Of a stretch of DNA of 64,000 nt, positions 1 through 10,395 are shown in pieces. Both the position numbers and the translations under genes were made by a program. Source of the DNA: Lepus europaeus (taxonomy: Eukaryota > Chordata > Mammalia > Lagomorpha > Leporidae); the NCBI RefSeq assembly GCF_033115175.1, contig NC_084835.1, positions 54,498,948 to 54,562,947 of the forward strand, read 5' to 3'. The first letter of the stretch is position 1, and each line of letters begins with the position of its first letter. The notes beneath the pieces were generated by a model. It saw only the letters and a program-made list of their open reading frames with translations. It ran no database searches and was not told where the DNA came from.

Positions 1-69
1 AGAAAAGTCAATACATAAATGCATAAGACCACATGAAGATTCCTCATGAGCAAGAGAAAAAGGGGGGAA
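1..69 (+). mobile_element. 3' end of ERV interior with polypurine tract
   Basis: A purine run (agagaaaaaggggggaa, 53-69) ends exactly where an LTR-like TG begins. This is the arrangement of a retroviral polypurine tract, the plus-strand primer, beside a 3' LTR. The remaining 52 bases would be the end of the provirus interior, whose body lies outside the window. I recognise no coding in them. Confidence 0.65.
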
Positions 70-574
70 TGTGGAAGCCTAAAATTAGCCTTGACCTGCT
101 AATTGCTCTCTCTGCCTCTGCATCTGAGCTTGCTTGCTTGCCCATTGTTAACGCCATGACAGGCTCGAAGTCAGGCAAAAGAGGAACAGGCCAAATTCTC
201 GGAAATGAGAGATGGCAAATAATTCCTGGAATCTGGATTACAGCTTCCTTTTTTGCCTGACTTTCTCCTTTGAGACTTCCCATTTTTGTGATGTATAGCC
301 CTTTACATTTAACAACACCAATGAAATGCCTAAGTTTGTAAAAGTTGCAATATAGGGAATAAGGAAGTAGCCTATGTGTGTAGGGACATGCATACTTGTT
401 TGTTAGAGAATATAAAATTGCTGGGGAAAGGGGAGAGGGAGTCTTTGCCTCCAGCAGCATGTGGGGCAGCACCACTGTGCATGTAGGTAAAGGCCCCAGC
501 TGGCTAGAATAAATCTTCTGCTTATTGCATCCATAACTGCCATTTGTGTAGTGTTTGGGAATCAGGACACAACA
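70..574 (+). mobile_element. Class I ERV 3' LTR
   Basis: The element begins TG straight after the polypurine tract and ends near ...cacaaca. It carries a TATA-like tataaa at 411-416 and an aataaa at 508-513, the spacing expected for a U3 promoter and a polyadenylation signal at the R/U5 side. It shares long blocks with the solo LTR at 48,980-49,448 (for example gcttgcttgcttgccc, aacgccatgacagg and tatagccctttacattt), so both belong to one LTR family. The exact right edge is uncertain by a few bases because it abuts an L1 fragment. ORFs inside it are chance. Confidence 0.75.
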
Positions 575-1130
575 AAGTCACAATAGCTAAGATGTGGAAT
601 CCACCCAGATGTCCATCAACTGATGAATGACTGGATAAAGAATATGTACATATGCATTCTGGAATACTACTCAGGCATAAAAATAGAATGAAATCCTGTC
701 CTTTGCAACAAAATGGATGAAGCTGGAAACCATTATACTTAGTGAAATAAGCCAGTTCCCACAACACACATATTATGTTTTCTTGGATCTGTGGTAACTA
801 ATAGAGTACAAAAAAATGTAATGTATATGAACGAAACTGAAATTTTGAGATTTGGTCATTGTTTACAGCCCATAAGCAATCCACTAAGTAAAGAATTCAA
901 CAAATAGAAGAGAGGGCAGTGTTTTTTCTCTTCTATTTGTCAAATCCTTTGCTTAGTTGACGGTTAACCTCATGATTATAAAATAATCAGAAATTGTGCA
1001 TTGTAAAAATTAAAATAAAAAATAGGAAAGAGGAGGGAGGGTGGAAGCATGGGGGAAAGGGGGCATTTGGGGAAGTATCAATATGCTCCTAAATTTGCAT
1101 ATATTAAGTTTGTTAGTTGATATAAATAAA
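575..1130 (+). mobile_element. LINE-1 3' fragment (ORF2 end and 3'UTR), old
   Basis: The sequence reads as the conserved L1 ORF2 C-terminal end: aagatgtggaatccacccagatgtccatcaac, ggaatactactcaggcat and ggatgaagctgg blocks, followed by an A/T-rich 3'UTR and a weak A-rich end. It is truncated at its 5' side and has no open frame. It resembles older mammalian L1M-type copies rather than the rabbit-type 3'UTRs found elsewhere in the window. Confidence 0.75.
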
Positions 1131-2169
1131 AAGAATTTTAAAGGCAATATTTACAGGCTAAATAGTTGGATCTAGGGAATATAACAAATAATGCCTATTG
1201 AATCAAATCTAAACATTTGAAGAGTACTGGGAGAGATATTTTTGCTTTTTTTCTAGAGTAAATAAAATAGGGCAACTCAAATTTTCATATACCTACATGA
1301 AAAATAGAAAACAATTATGTATTGAAATTTGACTTGCTAATAAAAAAAGAAACTGCTCTTTGTACTCTAGGTTGTTACTTTTTGTGAAGAAGTAAACTTT
1401 TACATCCAGGCACAAGTATCCAGGATTCTATTGGTCACACCATTTCATAAAACAGCAAAATTAAGGGGAAGAAGAGGTATTATACACACTGATCTGCTTT
1501 GTGTGGACTTGTTTGAAATCACTCATTTGAGAATTTTGACTTTTTATATTTGGAAACATCAAAATGGAGAAAAGAAAGGAAAAATACAGAAAAGCAAATT
1601 AACAAACAACTTCTATCTGATGCAAACATTAACAGTAGGGGAAAATAATATGCACAACAAACATTTTCAAATATAATCAAAGAAACCAGAAAGTCACACA
1701 GATATACAGGAGAAATACTCAGAAAAGACCTGAGCATAATACCATTGTGCTTTCGCTTTATGCTAATCTTTATGCTCAAAATAAGCAGGAAATGAAGGCC
1801 AAGGTTGAGTTGTAAACAGTCATAGAAAGCTAATTTCAAAGACATATGGAGTCTTTCCTTTGTTTACTATTTTTTGGTTTTTGTGGGAGAGGAGGCAGGC
1901 ATGTCTTATAATTATTTTTTGTTGATAACTTGGCATTTTAAAGTTTAGAGTATGGAAATCAGATTCCTTCTTCTCCCTGGGATTGCTCTGGGCTCTACTA
2001 TTTCATTTGGTGACTTTTCAAGAAAAATTCATAAACAATTTTATTGGTACAATTCACCAATTTGAAAGGATTTTTAACATAGTCTTAGAAACAGACTACC
2101 ATCATCATACACAAATTTGGTCTAAATTAATTTTGCAAAGCCTGCTTATTTTGTCTGTGTCTGTAATTT
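1131..2169. other. Unrecognised AT-rich sequence
   Basis: AT-rich, with only short open frames on both strands and no splice or protein motif I recognise. It may hold degraded L1 sequence, because recognisable antisense L1 begins immediately to the right. Confidence 0.4.
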
Positions 2170-3240
2170 GTTTCTTTTAGCTTAGTGATCCACTAACAGT
2201 TTATCTTAAATGCCCGTTCTGATAGGAGTAAGGTGGAACCTTCTTGTGATTTTGATTTGCATTTCCCTGATATGCAAGTAATCCTGAGCATTTTCTCAAA
2301 TGTCTTTTGGCCATTTGAATTTGCTCTCTTGGAAAATGCTAGTTTAAGTCTTTTGCTCATTTTTTAACTAGATCGTTTTGTTGTTGTTGAATGCTTGAGC
2401 TATTTATGGATTCTGGATGTCAACTTTTAATCAGTTTTGTAGCTTGCAAATACTTTTTCTTATTCTGTCAGTTGCCTACTCATTTGTCTGAGTGTTTTCT
2501 TTTTCAGTACAGAAACTTCTCACCTTGATGTAATCCTATTTGTCAGTTTTGCCTTTGATTGCCTGTGCTTCTGGGGTCTTTTCCAAGAAGTCTTTGCCTA
2601 TGTCAATGTCTTGGAGAGTCTACCCAATGTTCTCTCATGATTTGATGGTATTGAATCACAGATTTAGGTCTTTGATCCATTTTGAGTGGATTTTTGTGTA
2701 AGGTGTAAGTAGGGGTCTAGTTTCATACTTCTGCATGTGGAGATCAGATTTCCCCGCATGATCTGTTAAATAGGCTGTCTTCGCTCAAGGGATTGATTCT
2801 AGCTCCTTTGTCAAAGATAAGTTAGTTGTAGACGCATGGATTGACTTCTGGAGTTTCTATTCTGTACCGTTGGTCTACAAGTCTGTTGTTATGCCAGTAT
2901 CAGGATGTTTTGATTATAACTGCCCTGTAGTATGTCTTTTTCCACAGAAAATGTTATTTAAGGAATATGGGCTTCATGCATTTTATAAATACAACTTTAG
3001 GAATATAGAAATTCTTCCCACCATACCTGCCCTCCCACCCACACTCCTGCAAATATTGAACCATCCCCACATACCAGGGATAAATCCACTTGGTCTGGGT
3101 GAATGATCTTTCTGATGTGTTTTTGGATTCTATAGACTAATATTTTTTTGAGGATTTTTACATCTATGTTCATCAGAGATACTGGTCTATAGTTCTCTTT
3201 CTCTGTTGCATCTTTTTTGGCTTGGCAATTAAACTGATGC
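2170..3240 (-). mobile_element. LINE-1 ORF2 fragment, antisense, old
   Basis: Read on the minus strand this is L1 ORF2. The plus strand shows the familiar antisense blocks (gatttgcatttccctga, ttcttattctgtcagttgcc, tttgatccattttgagtgg), and around 3,055-3,200 the reverse-transcriptase region (gaaccatccccacataccagggataaa, tgttcatcagagatactggtctatagtt). The order is consistent with one element carrying a deletion near 2,940-3,050. No open frame survives. Confidence 0.8.
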
Positions 3241-3335
3241 TAGTATATTGCTTATAGACAGGGGGACAGATTGAAAAAGTGAATATATTAAGGATAAGGG
3301 GAACCAGATTTCTCAGCTTAGGAGAAGGAATTTAT

Positions 3336-3382
3336 CTTTTTTATTTTTTTATTTTTTGACAGTCAGAGATAGAGATAGAGAT

Positions 3383-3421
<39 letters not shown>

Positions 3422-3520
3422 TCTTCCTTCCATTGGTTCCCCCCGCCTCAAATGGCCACTAGGGCCGGTGTACTGCAGCCAGCGTGCTGCGCCGATCTGA
3501 AGCCAAGAGCCAGGCTTCTC
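3336..3520 (-). mobile_element. CSINE (lagomorph C-repeat), 5'-truncated
   Basis: A T-rich start (the reverse of the SINE tail) is followed by a GA-rich stretch, a ggtcttccttccattggttc block and gatctgaagccaagagcc, all characteristic CSINE body blocks in reverse. It stops before the tRNA-like head, so no A/B box is present. Confidence 0.8.
3361..3418 (+). repeat. (GATAGA)n/(GA)n microsatellite
   Basis: Six-base then two-base purine repeats grown from the GA-rich body of the surrounding CSINE. Confidence 0.9.
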
Positions 3521-3552
3521 TATGTATATAGAGAAACGTCAGAATTTAAGCA

Positions 3553-3596
3553 TGTGTGTGTATGTGTGTCTGTGTGTATGTTTGTGTGTGTGTGTT
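3553..3596 (+). repeat. (TG)n microsatellite, imperfect
   Basis: Interrupted TG/TATG repeats just beyond the truncated CSINE. Confidence 0.85.
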
Positions 3597-4360
3597 AACC
3601 CACATATGTATGTTCCCTAGCCCCATCCACTGAGAGTTGCCTAGAAACAGCAACACCTAATGATAATGAGCACAAGTAACACCCTGGCCTTGACTTCAAA
3701 ATGCATTCTCTATTGAAGGAACCAAGGATATGCACAGAAAATTAACAGGTTTAGGGAATGAATAGAATGGGCTCTTATCATCTTTTCATGTCCCAAAGTA
3801 AGCAATAATAGAAAAATATCAAAATTATAAAATTCAGATTGATAAAACTAGTCAAATCTGTGCCAGCTTGGACACCAAAGTACCAATGGTTCCAGATTGA
3901 AAGGAATCAGTCAGAAACCAAGAGTCTACATGGATATAAATGAAGGAAAGAAGGAGGGAAGAACAGAAAGAAGGAATGATGGGAGGGAGGAAGAAAGGAA
4001 GTAAAGAAATAAGGAAGAGTAGCAGGAAGGGAGGGAGAAAAGGAAAGAAGGAGGGAAGTTGACTTGGAATGGGATAATTAACCTTAGTGGAAATGTTTTA
4101 ATTTTCAATAAGATGATACGTGTTATTGATATAATTGATAACTAATTTCAAAAATAAAGCTCATGAGCTTGAAGGACCTTAAAGTCAGTTTGGGAGAGTA
4201 CAGTGGACTGTGAGACTTTCAGGATGTCCCTGGCCAGCATGTTTTATCCATCTCATCCTTGTAGTGGCCAACTTGCTATGGGGAAAATGATTAAAAGAGT
4301 ATAGAATAGTTTGTTGTTTGATGTCTTGATACTAATAACTTTTAATAATATGAGAAATAT
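3597..4360. other. Unrecognised sequence around a purine tract
   Basis: Apart from the GGAA-rich tract in its middle, I see no gene, splice signal or named repeat here. Small minus-strand open frames overlapping the tract encode low-complexity serine/leucine/phenylalanine-rich peptides and are not credible genes. Confidence 0.4.
3940..4057 (+). repeat. GGAA/GAAA-rich purine tract
   Basis: About 115 bases of almost pure A and G in irregular gaaggaag/gggagg units. It is a degenerate microsatellite with potential for unusual (triplex) DNA structure. Confidence 0.85.
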
Positions 4361-5380
4361 CAATGAATTATGAAGGATCAAATTAAAGTAACGCTGACAA
4401 CTGACACTGACAGCTGAAAATGTCTGTACAGCCAATGATTTCTCTTGGGGGTTTTGAAATAACACTACTTATGGTCTCAAGGTTGAAGTGTGGTTCAGGG
4501 CCTCTGCATATTAGTGGACAATACTTTGTAGCAGTGGAGGAAGATGCAAAATCAAATGACAAAGAGGAGGAGGTTGTGAAACTATTAAGTATATATGGAA
4601 AGTGATCTGTCTCTGAAGGCGGTACCAAGATACCACAAAAATAGTAAAGCATGCAGCTGATGAAGATGGTGATGACAACGATGATGATGATGATGGTGGA
4701 TGATAACAGAGATGATGATGATGGTGATTTTCATGATTAAGAAATTGAAGATAACTTCCAGTGAAGAAATCTAAACAAGATATCCCAGCTGAAAATGGAC
4801 AAAAATGAAACCAGGAGGGAAAAGACTCAGAACGATCTACACCAAGATCAAAAGGTCAAGAAGCCTTAAAAAAACAGGAAAAATCCCTAAAACCTAGTTC
4901 TGTAGAAGACAGTAAAGCTAAAATGCATGCAACTGTAGAAATAAGTGGTTCTCATCCCAAAGTGGAAGCCAAATTCATCAATTATGTGAATCATTGCTTC
5001 CAGATGACTGACCAGGAAGCTATTTAAGATATTTGGCAGTAGAAGAAGTCTCTTTGAAAAATAGTTTAAGTGGTTAGTTTAACTTTTCCGTCTTACTATG
5101 TGTCTGTAACGGTTGATATCTGGCAGGCCCTTTTATAATAATGCAGAGTGAGAACTTTCCCTATCAAGTTTGATAAATGTTGTCTAGGCTCCATTGCCAA
5201 GAATTAGTTGCCTAAAATGCCTGTTTAGTTTTTGAAGATGGAACTCCATGCTGTGCTTGGTTTTAAGTATATATGGAACAATATGATAGGACACAGCAGT
5301 AGCAGTGGTCAGACATGGACATGGTAGGGAGACAAAAATATATATGTGAAATAACTTAAGTATTTTAATATAGAAAAAAA
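4361..5380 (+). pseudogene. NPM1P: NPM1 (nucleophosmin) processed pseudogene, 5'-truncated
   Basis: Nucleophosmin is a nucleolar histone chaperone. This intronless copy starts inside the core domain (caatgaattatgaagg) and shows recognisable stretches such as [14 protein letters not shown] and [14 protein letters not shown] (4,420-4,530), a degraded acidic GAT-rich tract (4,660-4,735), and the C-terminal [20 protein letters not shown]. In-frame stops follow that block (a Gln codon appears as TAA and a Trp codon as TAG), and the acidic tract is frame-disrupted. The NPM1 3'UTR continues collinearly, through the cagagtgagaactttccct and gtcagacatggacatgg blocks, into a short A-run at about 5,371-5,377. 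The exon-less structure plus 3'UTR and A-tail show L1-mediated retroposition. I could not see clear target duplications. It is not a functional gene. Confidence 0.93.
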
Positions 5381-5619
5381 GCAAGATCAGGCTGGTGACA
5401 GAGGGAAAGAACAGGTTAAATTTGGAAGATTTTGGATTGAGAATGACTAGTAAGCAGTTTGTTAGTGCTGTTTATAATAAAGTACAATCTCAGTGGTTTT
5501 TTTATTCGAAACTACCTGAATGTCAGCAAAAATGAGAGAATATCATAGCATATCATGGTACGTAATTAAATGTTTTGTCTACAAAAGTTAATAACATAAA
5601 AGTGTTTATAATGATGTGC
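5381..5619. other. Unrecognised intergenic sequence
   Basis: No gene, splice signal or repeat family recognised. Confidence 0.35.
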
Positions 5620-5905
5620 TTTTTAAAAATTTTTAAGAGACAAAATGATACAGAGATGGGGCTCACATCCTCTGGTTCATTCCCTAAATGCCAGCAATGG
5701 CATGGGTCAGAGGTGAAGATGGAAGCCAAGAACCCAGTCCAGGTCTCCCACATGCATGGCAAGGACCCATCCACTTGAACTCTGACGTACTTCCTCCCAT
5801 GGCATGCATTAGCAGGAAGCTGGATTTGGGAGAGACTTGAGCCTAAATACTATGATATGTAATGCCAACATTCCAGGCAGCATCTTAGCCAATATGTCAC
5901 AACCC
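5620..5905 (-). mobile_element. CSINE-related SINE, old and diverged
   Basis: Diverged antisense SINE body: ggttcattccctaaatg, gaagccaagaaccc, caggtctcccacatg and a final ...catcttagccaatatgtcacaaccc. It belongs to the older class in this window (cacattagcaggaagctgg-type) rather than the young GC-rich CSINEs. Confidence 0.7.
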
Positions 5906-6364
5906 ATCCCTATTTTTCTTTTTGAGTACATAATTAAACAATATAAAAATATAAATAGATAAATATGAAAATCAAACTACTAAGAGTAATTATTTTGAGG
6001 ATATAAATCTATGTATTTCTTTTTACTTTTCCCTATCTTTTGAATTTGCTACATAATACTTTCTAGAAGAGGAAACTGTCACAAAAATGGTCCCTTTTCT
6101 GCTTTTTATGAAGACAAATATAGTTACAGTTCTGTGTAACAAGGAACAAATACAGACACATATCAGACCCTCAATACATATGTGAATGCACCAATATCAG
6201 CAAAATTGAAAGTATTTGCAGGAGATTTTTTTTCTGCCCGGAAGGCCTGTAGTCCCCATTGCTGCAGAGTTTCATGTCATTCTATCTTGTATCTTGAAGG
6301 GCACGATGAAAAACTATGCTTCCACCCTCAGTAGTAGACCTCATTTCTGAGTTTTAGAATTATA
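5906..6364. other. Unrecognised intergenic sequence
   Basis: AT-rich sequence without recognisable genes or repeats. Confidence 0.35.
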
Positions 6365-6375
6365 CCTTGATAGGC

Positions 6376-6712
6376 CCTTATTTATTTATTTATTTATTTA
6401 TTTGAAGGCAGAGTTGCAAAGAGAGAGGGAGAGGGAGAGAGAGGCAGAGAGAGAGGTCTTCCATCTGTTGGTTCACTCCCGAGATGGCCGCAATTGCTGG
6501 AGCTGCACCGATCTGAAGCCAGGAGTCAGGAGCTTCTTCTGGGTCTCCCATGCAGGTGCAGGGGCCAAAGGGCTTGGGCCATCTTCCACTGCCTTCCCAG
6601 GCCATAGCAGAGAACTGGTTTGGAAGTGGAGCAGCCGGGACTCAAACTGACACCCATATGGGATGCTGGCATTGCAGACAGTGGCTTTACCTGCTACGCC
6701 ATGGCACCAGCC
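6376..6712 (-). mobile_element. CSINE, full-length, with target duplication
   Basis: Antisense CSINE running from a (TTTA)n tail to a tRNA-like head (gctacgccatggcaccagcc). An 11-bp direct repeat, ccttgataggc, flanks it (6,365-6,375 and 6,713-6,723), proving retroposition. Several short open frames on both strands are SINE artefacts. Confidence 0.92.
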
Positions 6713-6949
6713 CCTTGATAGGCTTTTATGTAGTCCCCACCAACTATTCATACTGAGCTCACTGTTGGGTCCATTGGGGAAGAGAATAAAGCACATGTTT
6801 GCTCCTTAAAACTCACATCTACCAATTGTGACATGTTGTGTTTGTAGAAAAATTGAGGGCAAATATTTATATTCAATACCTGCTTGGGGATTGATTGATC
6901 AAACCTTTGCATATCTCTGAAGTTTCTGCAAAGCAAGACAAGAGGGAAG

Positions 6950-7300
6950 TTTTTTTTTTAAGATTTATTTATTTATTTGAAAAGCAGGGTTGAAGGGAGG
7001 GAGGGAGAGAGGGAGAGGGAGAGAGAGAAACAGAAAGATCTTCTGTCTGCTGGTTGACTTTGTAAATGGCTGCAATAGCCAGAGCTGGGCCAATCTGAAG
7101 ACAGAAGCTTCATCCAGATCTCCCACATAGGGGCCCAAGCACCTGGGCCATCTTCTGCTACTTTCCCAGGCACATTATCAGGCACAGGGATAGAAGTGGA
7201 GCATCCAGATCTCAAATCAGTTCCCATATGAGATGCCAGCACCACAGAGAGAAACCTTGGGCCCTTCAGTTAGCACTCCCTTACTGCCCAGCACCCCATA
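6950..7300 (-). mobile_element. CSINE, antisense
   Basis: T-run and aagatttatttatttatttg tail, GA-rich body, gccagagctgggcc and atcttctgctactttccc blocks, then a diverged head near ccttactgcccagcacccc. No clear target duplication. Confidence 0.85.
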
Positions 7301-7324
7301 GCTCTATGCAATCATGAATCTCCA

Positions 7325-7715
7325 CAAACCTGTCTCCACAGATTTGTCTGTTTTGCAAAATACACAAAAATGGAATTATATGATATGTGATATTTTGTAA
7401 CTAACTCCTTATGATAGTTTCCAGGATCATCAATGTTGTATCATGTATCAGTACTTAATTTGTTTGTAGTTGATTAATATTCCATTTCAGATATACAATA
7501 TTTATTTATCCATTGATGGAACTTTGGATTTTCCCTACATTTTGATTATTTTGAATAGTGTGGTTATTAAATTTATGGGTGAGCTTTTCTTCACACACCT
7601 GTTATCAATTGTTTGAGGTATATACTTCAAAGTACAATTATGATGATTCTGTTTAACTTTTTGAGAAATGGAAAAACTGTTTTCCACAGTGATTGCACCA
7701 TTTTACTATTCAATA
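7325..7715 (-). mobile_element. LINE-1 3' region, antisense, old
   Basis: Antisense L1M-type blocks: gttgattaatattccatttcag, tttatttatccattgatgg, tttccacagtgattgcacc. Highly diverged and non-coding. Confidence 0.6.
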
Positions 7716-8879
7716 AAATAATAACTAAAGTCATCCCAAATTTGTTAACAACAGAAACCTACAGATGCAAGTAGCTAATTCAGTCCTAAAGAGGTAAACT
7801 CAAATTCTTATCAAAACATGTCATACAAAATTTCTGTAAACTAAAAAAGAAAGGAAAATTCTTTAAAGTATTCAACTAAAATCATATGTATACATAAAAG
7901 GAGATTAAAATTTGAATGACCAGTTTTTTTCATACGAAACAGTGAAGGGAATAAGGAGGTGGTCTAACATTTTTGAAGTGTTGACAAAAAAAGAACTGTC
8001 AGCCAAAAAGTCTAACATTCATCAATGAAGGGAAAATAAAGGCATTAAAAGGTTATGTTATGTTATGTTTTTAGCATGTACATCTATTTGATACCATACT
8101 TGATGTTTGAACAAAAAGTATACCACCATCTAATGTGGTATCTAATGGATGTAGGAGAATTACCTTTTTTTCTATTTTAAAAAGAAAGGAGGGTAAAGAG
8201 AAATATTTGGAAGTAAGGTTTCTAGACCTCTAGTGATGAAACATAAATATGATTTGACAGTGGTAAGTTGTGTATAATATGTCTAAAATGCATAATAATA
8301 ACTGAAAGAAAAAATAATAAAATCATATAAGGAGATATAATTTTTAAAAACCCTCTAATGCACAATCAATGTGAAATCCTAAAACTGTTTAAGTAACCCA
8401 ATGAAAGATCAGGAAAGAGAAGAAAAGAGAAAGACAAAACTCAAAACAAAATAATAAAGTGACAAAGTTAAGCCTTAACGTGTAACAGTTTTCTTTTGCT
8501 TCTTAGAGATGGCAATAATTCTGGTACCTGATATAAAATGTGCTAAGTTTTATGTACAGTAGCATAAATAGCATCCATGCTCCAATTGAATTCCAGTAAT
8601 CAAAAATATGCTATTTACAAGAAGTTCACTTGCAATATAACAGCATCGGTAGGTTGGATATAAAGGAATGGAAGAAGATTTATCACTCAAACATTATTTT
8701 TAAAATACATACTGGCTATTTTAATATGAGAGAAAGTAGGCTTCATAACAAAAAATGCAGATGAAAATGGTCAGTATATATAGAGAAAACAATCAACCCA
8801 TAAGGAAGATATAAGATCGTATTTAAATATGTATACATAGAATAAGACGTCCTCTGAACACAAGTCACCAGCTGATACA
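7716..8879. other. AT-rich sequence, possibly L1-derived
   Basis: AT-rich, with scattered phrases suggestive of old sense L1 (it abuts recognisable sense L1 on the right) but nothing I can identify firmly. No gene. Confidence 0.4.
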
Positions 8880-10300
8880 ACTGAAAGTAAAAATAAATAA
8901 ATCCACAATTTTAATTGAGGACTTTAACACTCTACTCTAGCCATGGAATAGACAGAAAATCAGCAAGGGTATAGAAGAATTGAATAATGCAATCAGTTAA
9001 CACTAATTGGTATTAATGCAGTCTAGTTCACTCAAGAACAGCATGCACACTATATTTCTAATAATCCATGTTGAATTCACCAAAACAGACCACCTTCTGG
9101 GTCTTAAAATAAACCTCAACTAATTTAAAATAACTGAAGTCCTACAAGTATGTATGCTGACAATGGGAAATCAAATGAGAAATCAATGAAAAAGATAATG
9201 GAAAATTCCCAAACATCTGGGAATTGAACAACATATATTTTGGTAAGCTATGAGTCTAAGATTAAGGCTCCAAGGGGAAAATATATAGAACTGAAAGAAA
9301 ATGGAAAAGTGACATTACAATGTAAGGGTGCTGCCCAAACAGCATGGGGGATGCGTCCAATGTGAGCAAGAGAAGCTTAATCAATAGTCTCAGTTCTCAA
9401 CTCTAGAAACTAGAAAAAGGAACAAAATAAACCGAAACTATGCATAGAAACAATAAATACAGGAGCATAAAGTTATGAAACAAAATCAGAAAAATAAGTT
9501 GTTAGTGCTTCAAAAGTAAACAAAATATCAAATCTCTTGCAAGCTAAGAAAGACTTCTTCACCCTCCTCTCACTCCTGTTCCTCTGTGTCAATCTTTCAA
9601 ATAAATAAATAAAACCTACAAAATACACAAGTAAAAAGAAAGAAGAGATTTATTGTAAATGAATGGTCCATGTCATACCAGACTCTGAAACACTGAAATG
9701 ATATTGAGTGCATAGGACAAATTTAGGCTCATCTGTTGAACTACTTCTTAGAAATCAAATAGTATCTTAAAAAAAAACACCAAAATTGAGGTAATATGAA
9801 CTGCATAGCCTGAATATCTCTCTTTATAACTGATAATGAAATTGAATTTGTAATTACACAGCTTCTTCTTCCCCCAAATCTCTCGGACCACATGATTTCA
9901 TCAGGGAATTTTACCAAGCATTCAAAGGAATCACACCAATGTTACATAAACTCTCCCAAAACATTGCAGAGGATTGCTTACAAAGTCGGTATTGTCCTGA
10001 TTCCAAAACCAGACAGAAACCATACAAATAAAACCTCAGACCAATACCTCTCATGAGCTTAGAAATCTAAACCAAAATACCAAATTGAATCTAGAGAGGT
10101 ATATCAAGAGAATTATAAACATGAGCAAGTGAGATTTATTCCAGGTATTATGCATGACAGGTTCATCATTCAAAACTCAATCAGTGTTACACACTGTATC
10201 AATAAGCTAGGGAAGAAAAAGCATTTGATTATGTAAATATATGAAGAAGAGGAATTTGACAATATTTAAAATCACTTTATGTTAAAACTGTTATGTTGGT
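8880..10300 (+). mobile_element. LINE-1 ORF2 relic, sense, ancient
   Basis: Sense L1 ORF2 in degraded form: tagacagaaaatcagcaagggtatagaagaattgaat, then accaaaacagaccaccttctggg, and near 9,880-10,230 the reverse-transcriptase segment (attttaccaagcattcaaagg, ttccaaaaccagacag, atcaataagctagg). Stops and frameshifts are throughout. A short SINE tail appears to interrupt it near 9,545-9,625. Confidence 0.75.
9545..9625 (+). mobile_element. CSINE tail fragment
   Basis: A CT-rich run then ctttcaaataaataaataaaac, which is the 3' end seen on complete older CSINEs here. The 5' portion is not recognisable. Confidence 0.4.
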
Positions 10301-10309
10301 AGTAGAGTA

Positions 10310-10395
10310 TCCATGACATGGAGTGTATCATTCCAAGCAGCAGCTTAAGTCCCCTAAGTGGCATCTTAACCACTATGCCAAATGTCTGTTTCAAA
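10310..10395 (-). mobile_element. SINE head fragment, antisense
   Basis: aagtggcatcttaaccactatgccaaatg matches the antisense head of the older CSINE class seen at 50,115-50,400. Confidence 0.5.

Noticed and set aside
44-475. 143-codon minus-strand frame near the window start
   Set aside because: It lies inside the LTR, antisense, and matches no protein family.
4361-4652. Functional nucleophosmin-like gene
   Set aside because: 5'-truncated, intronless, with stops and frameshifts; a processed pseudogene fits everything.
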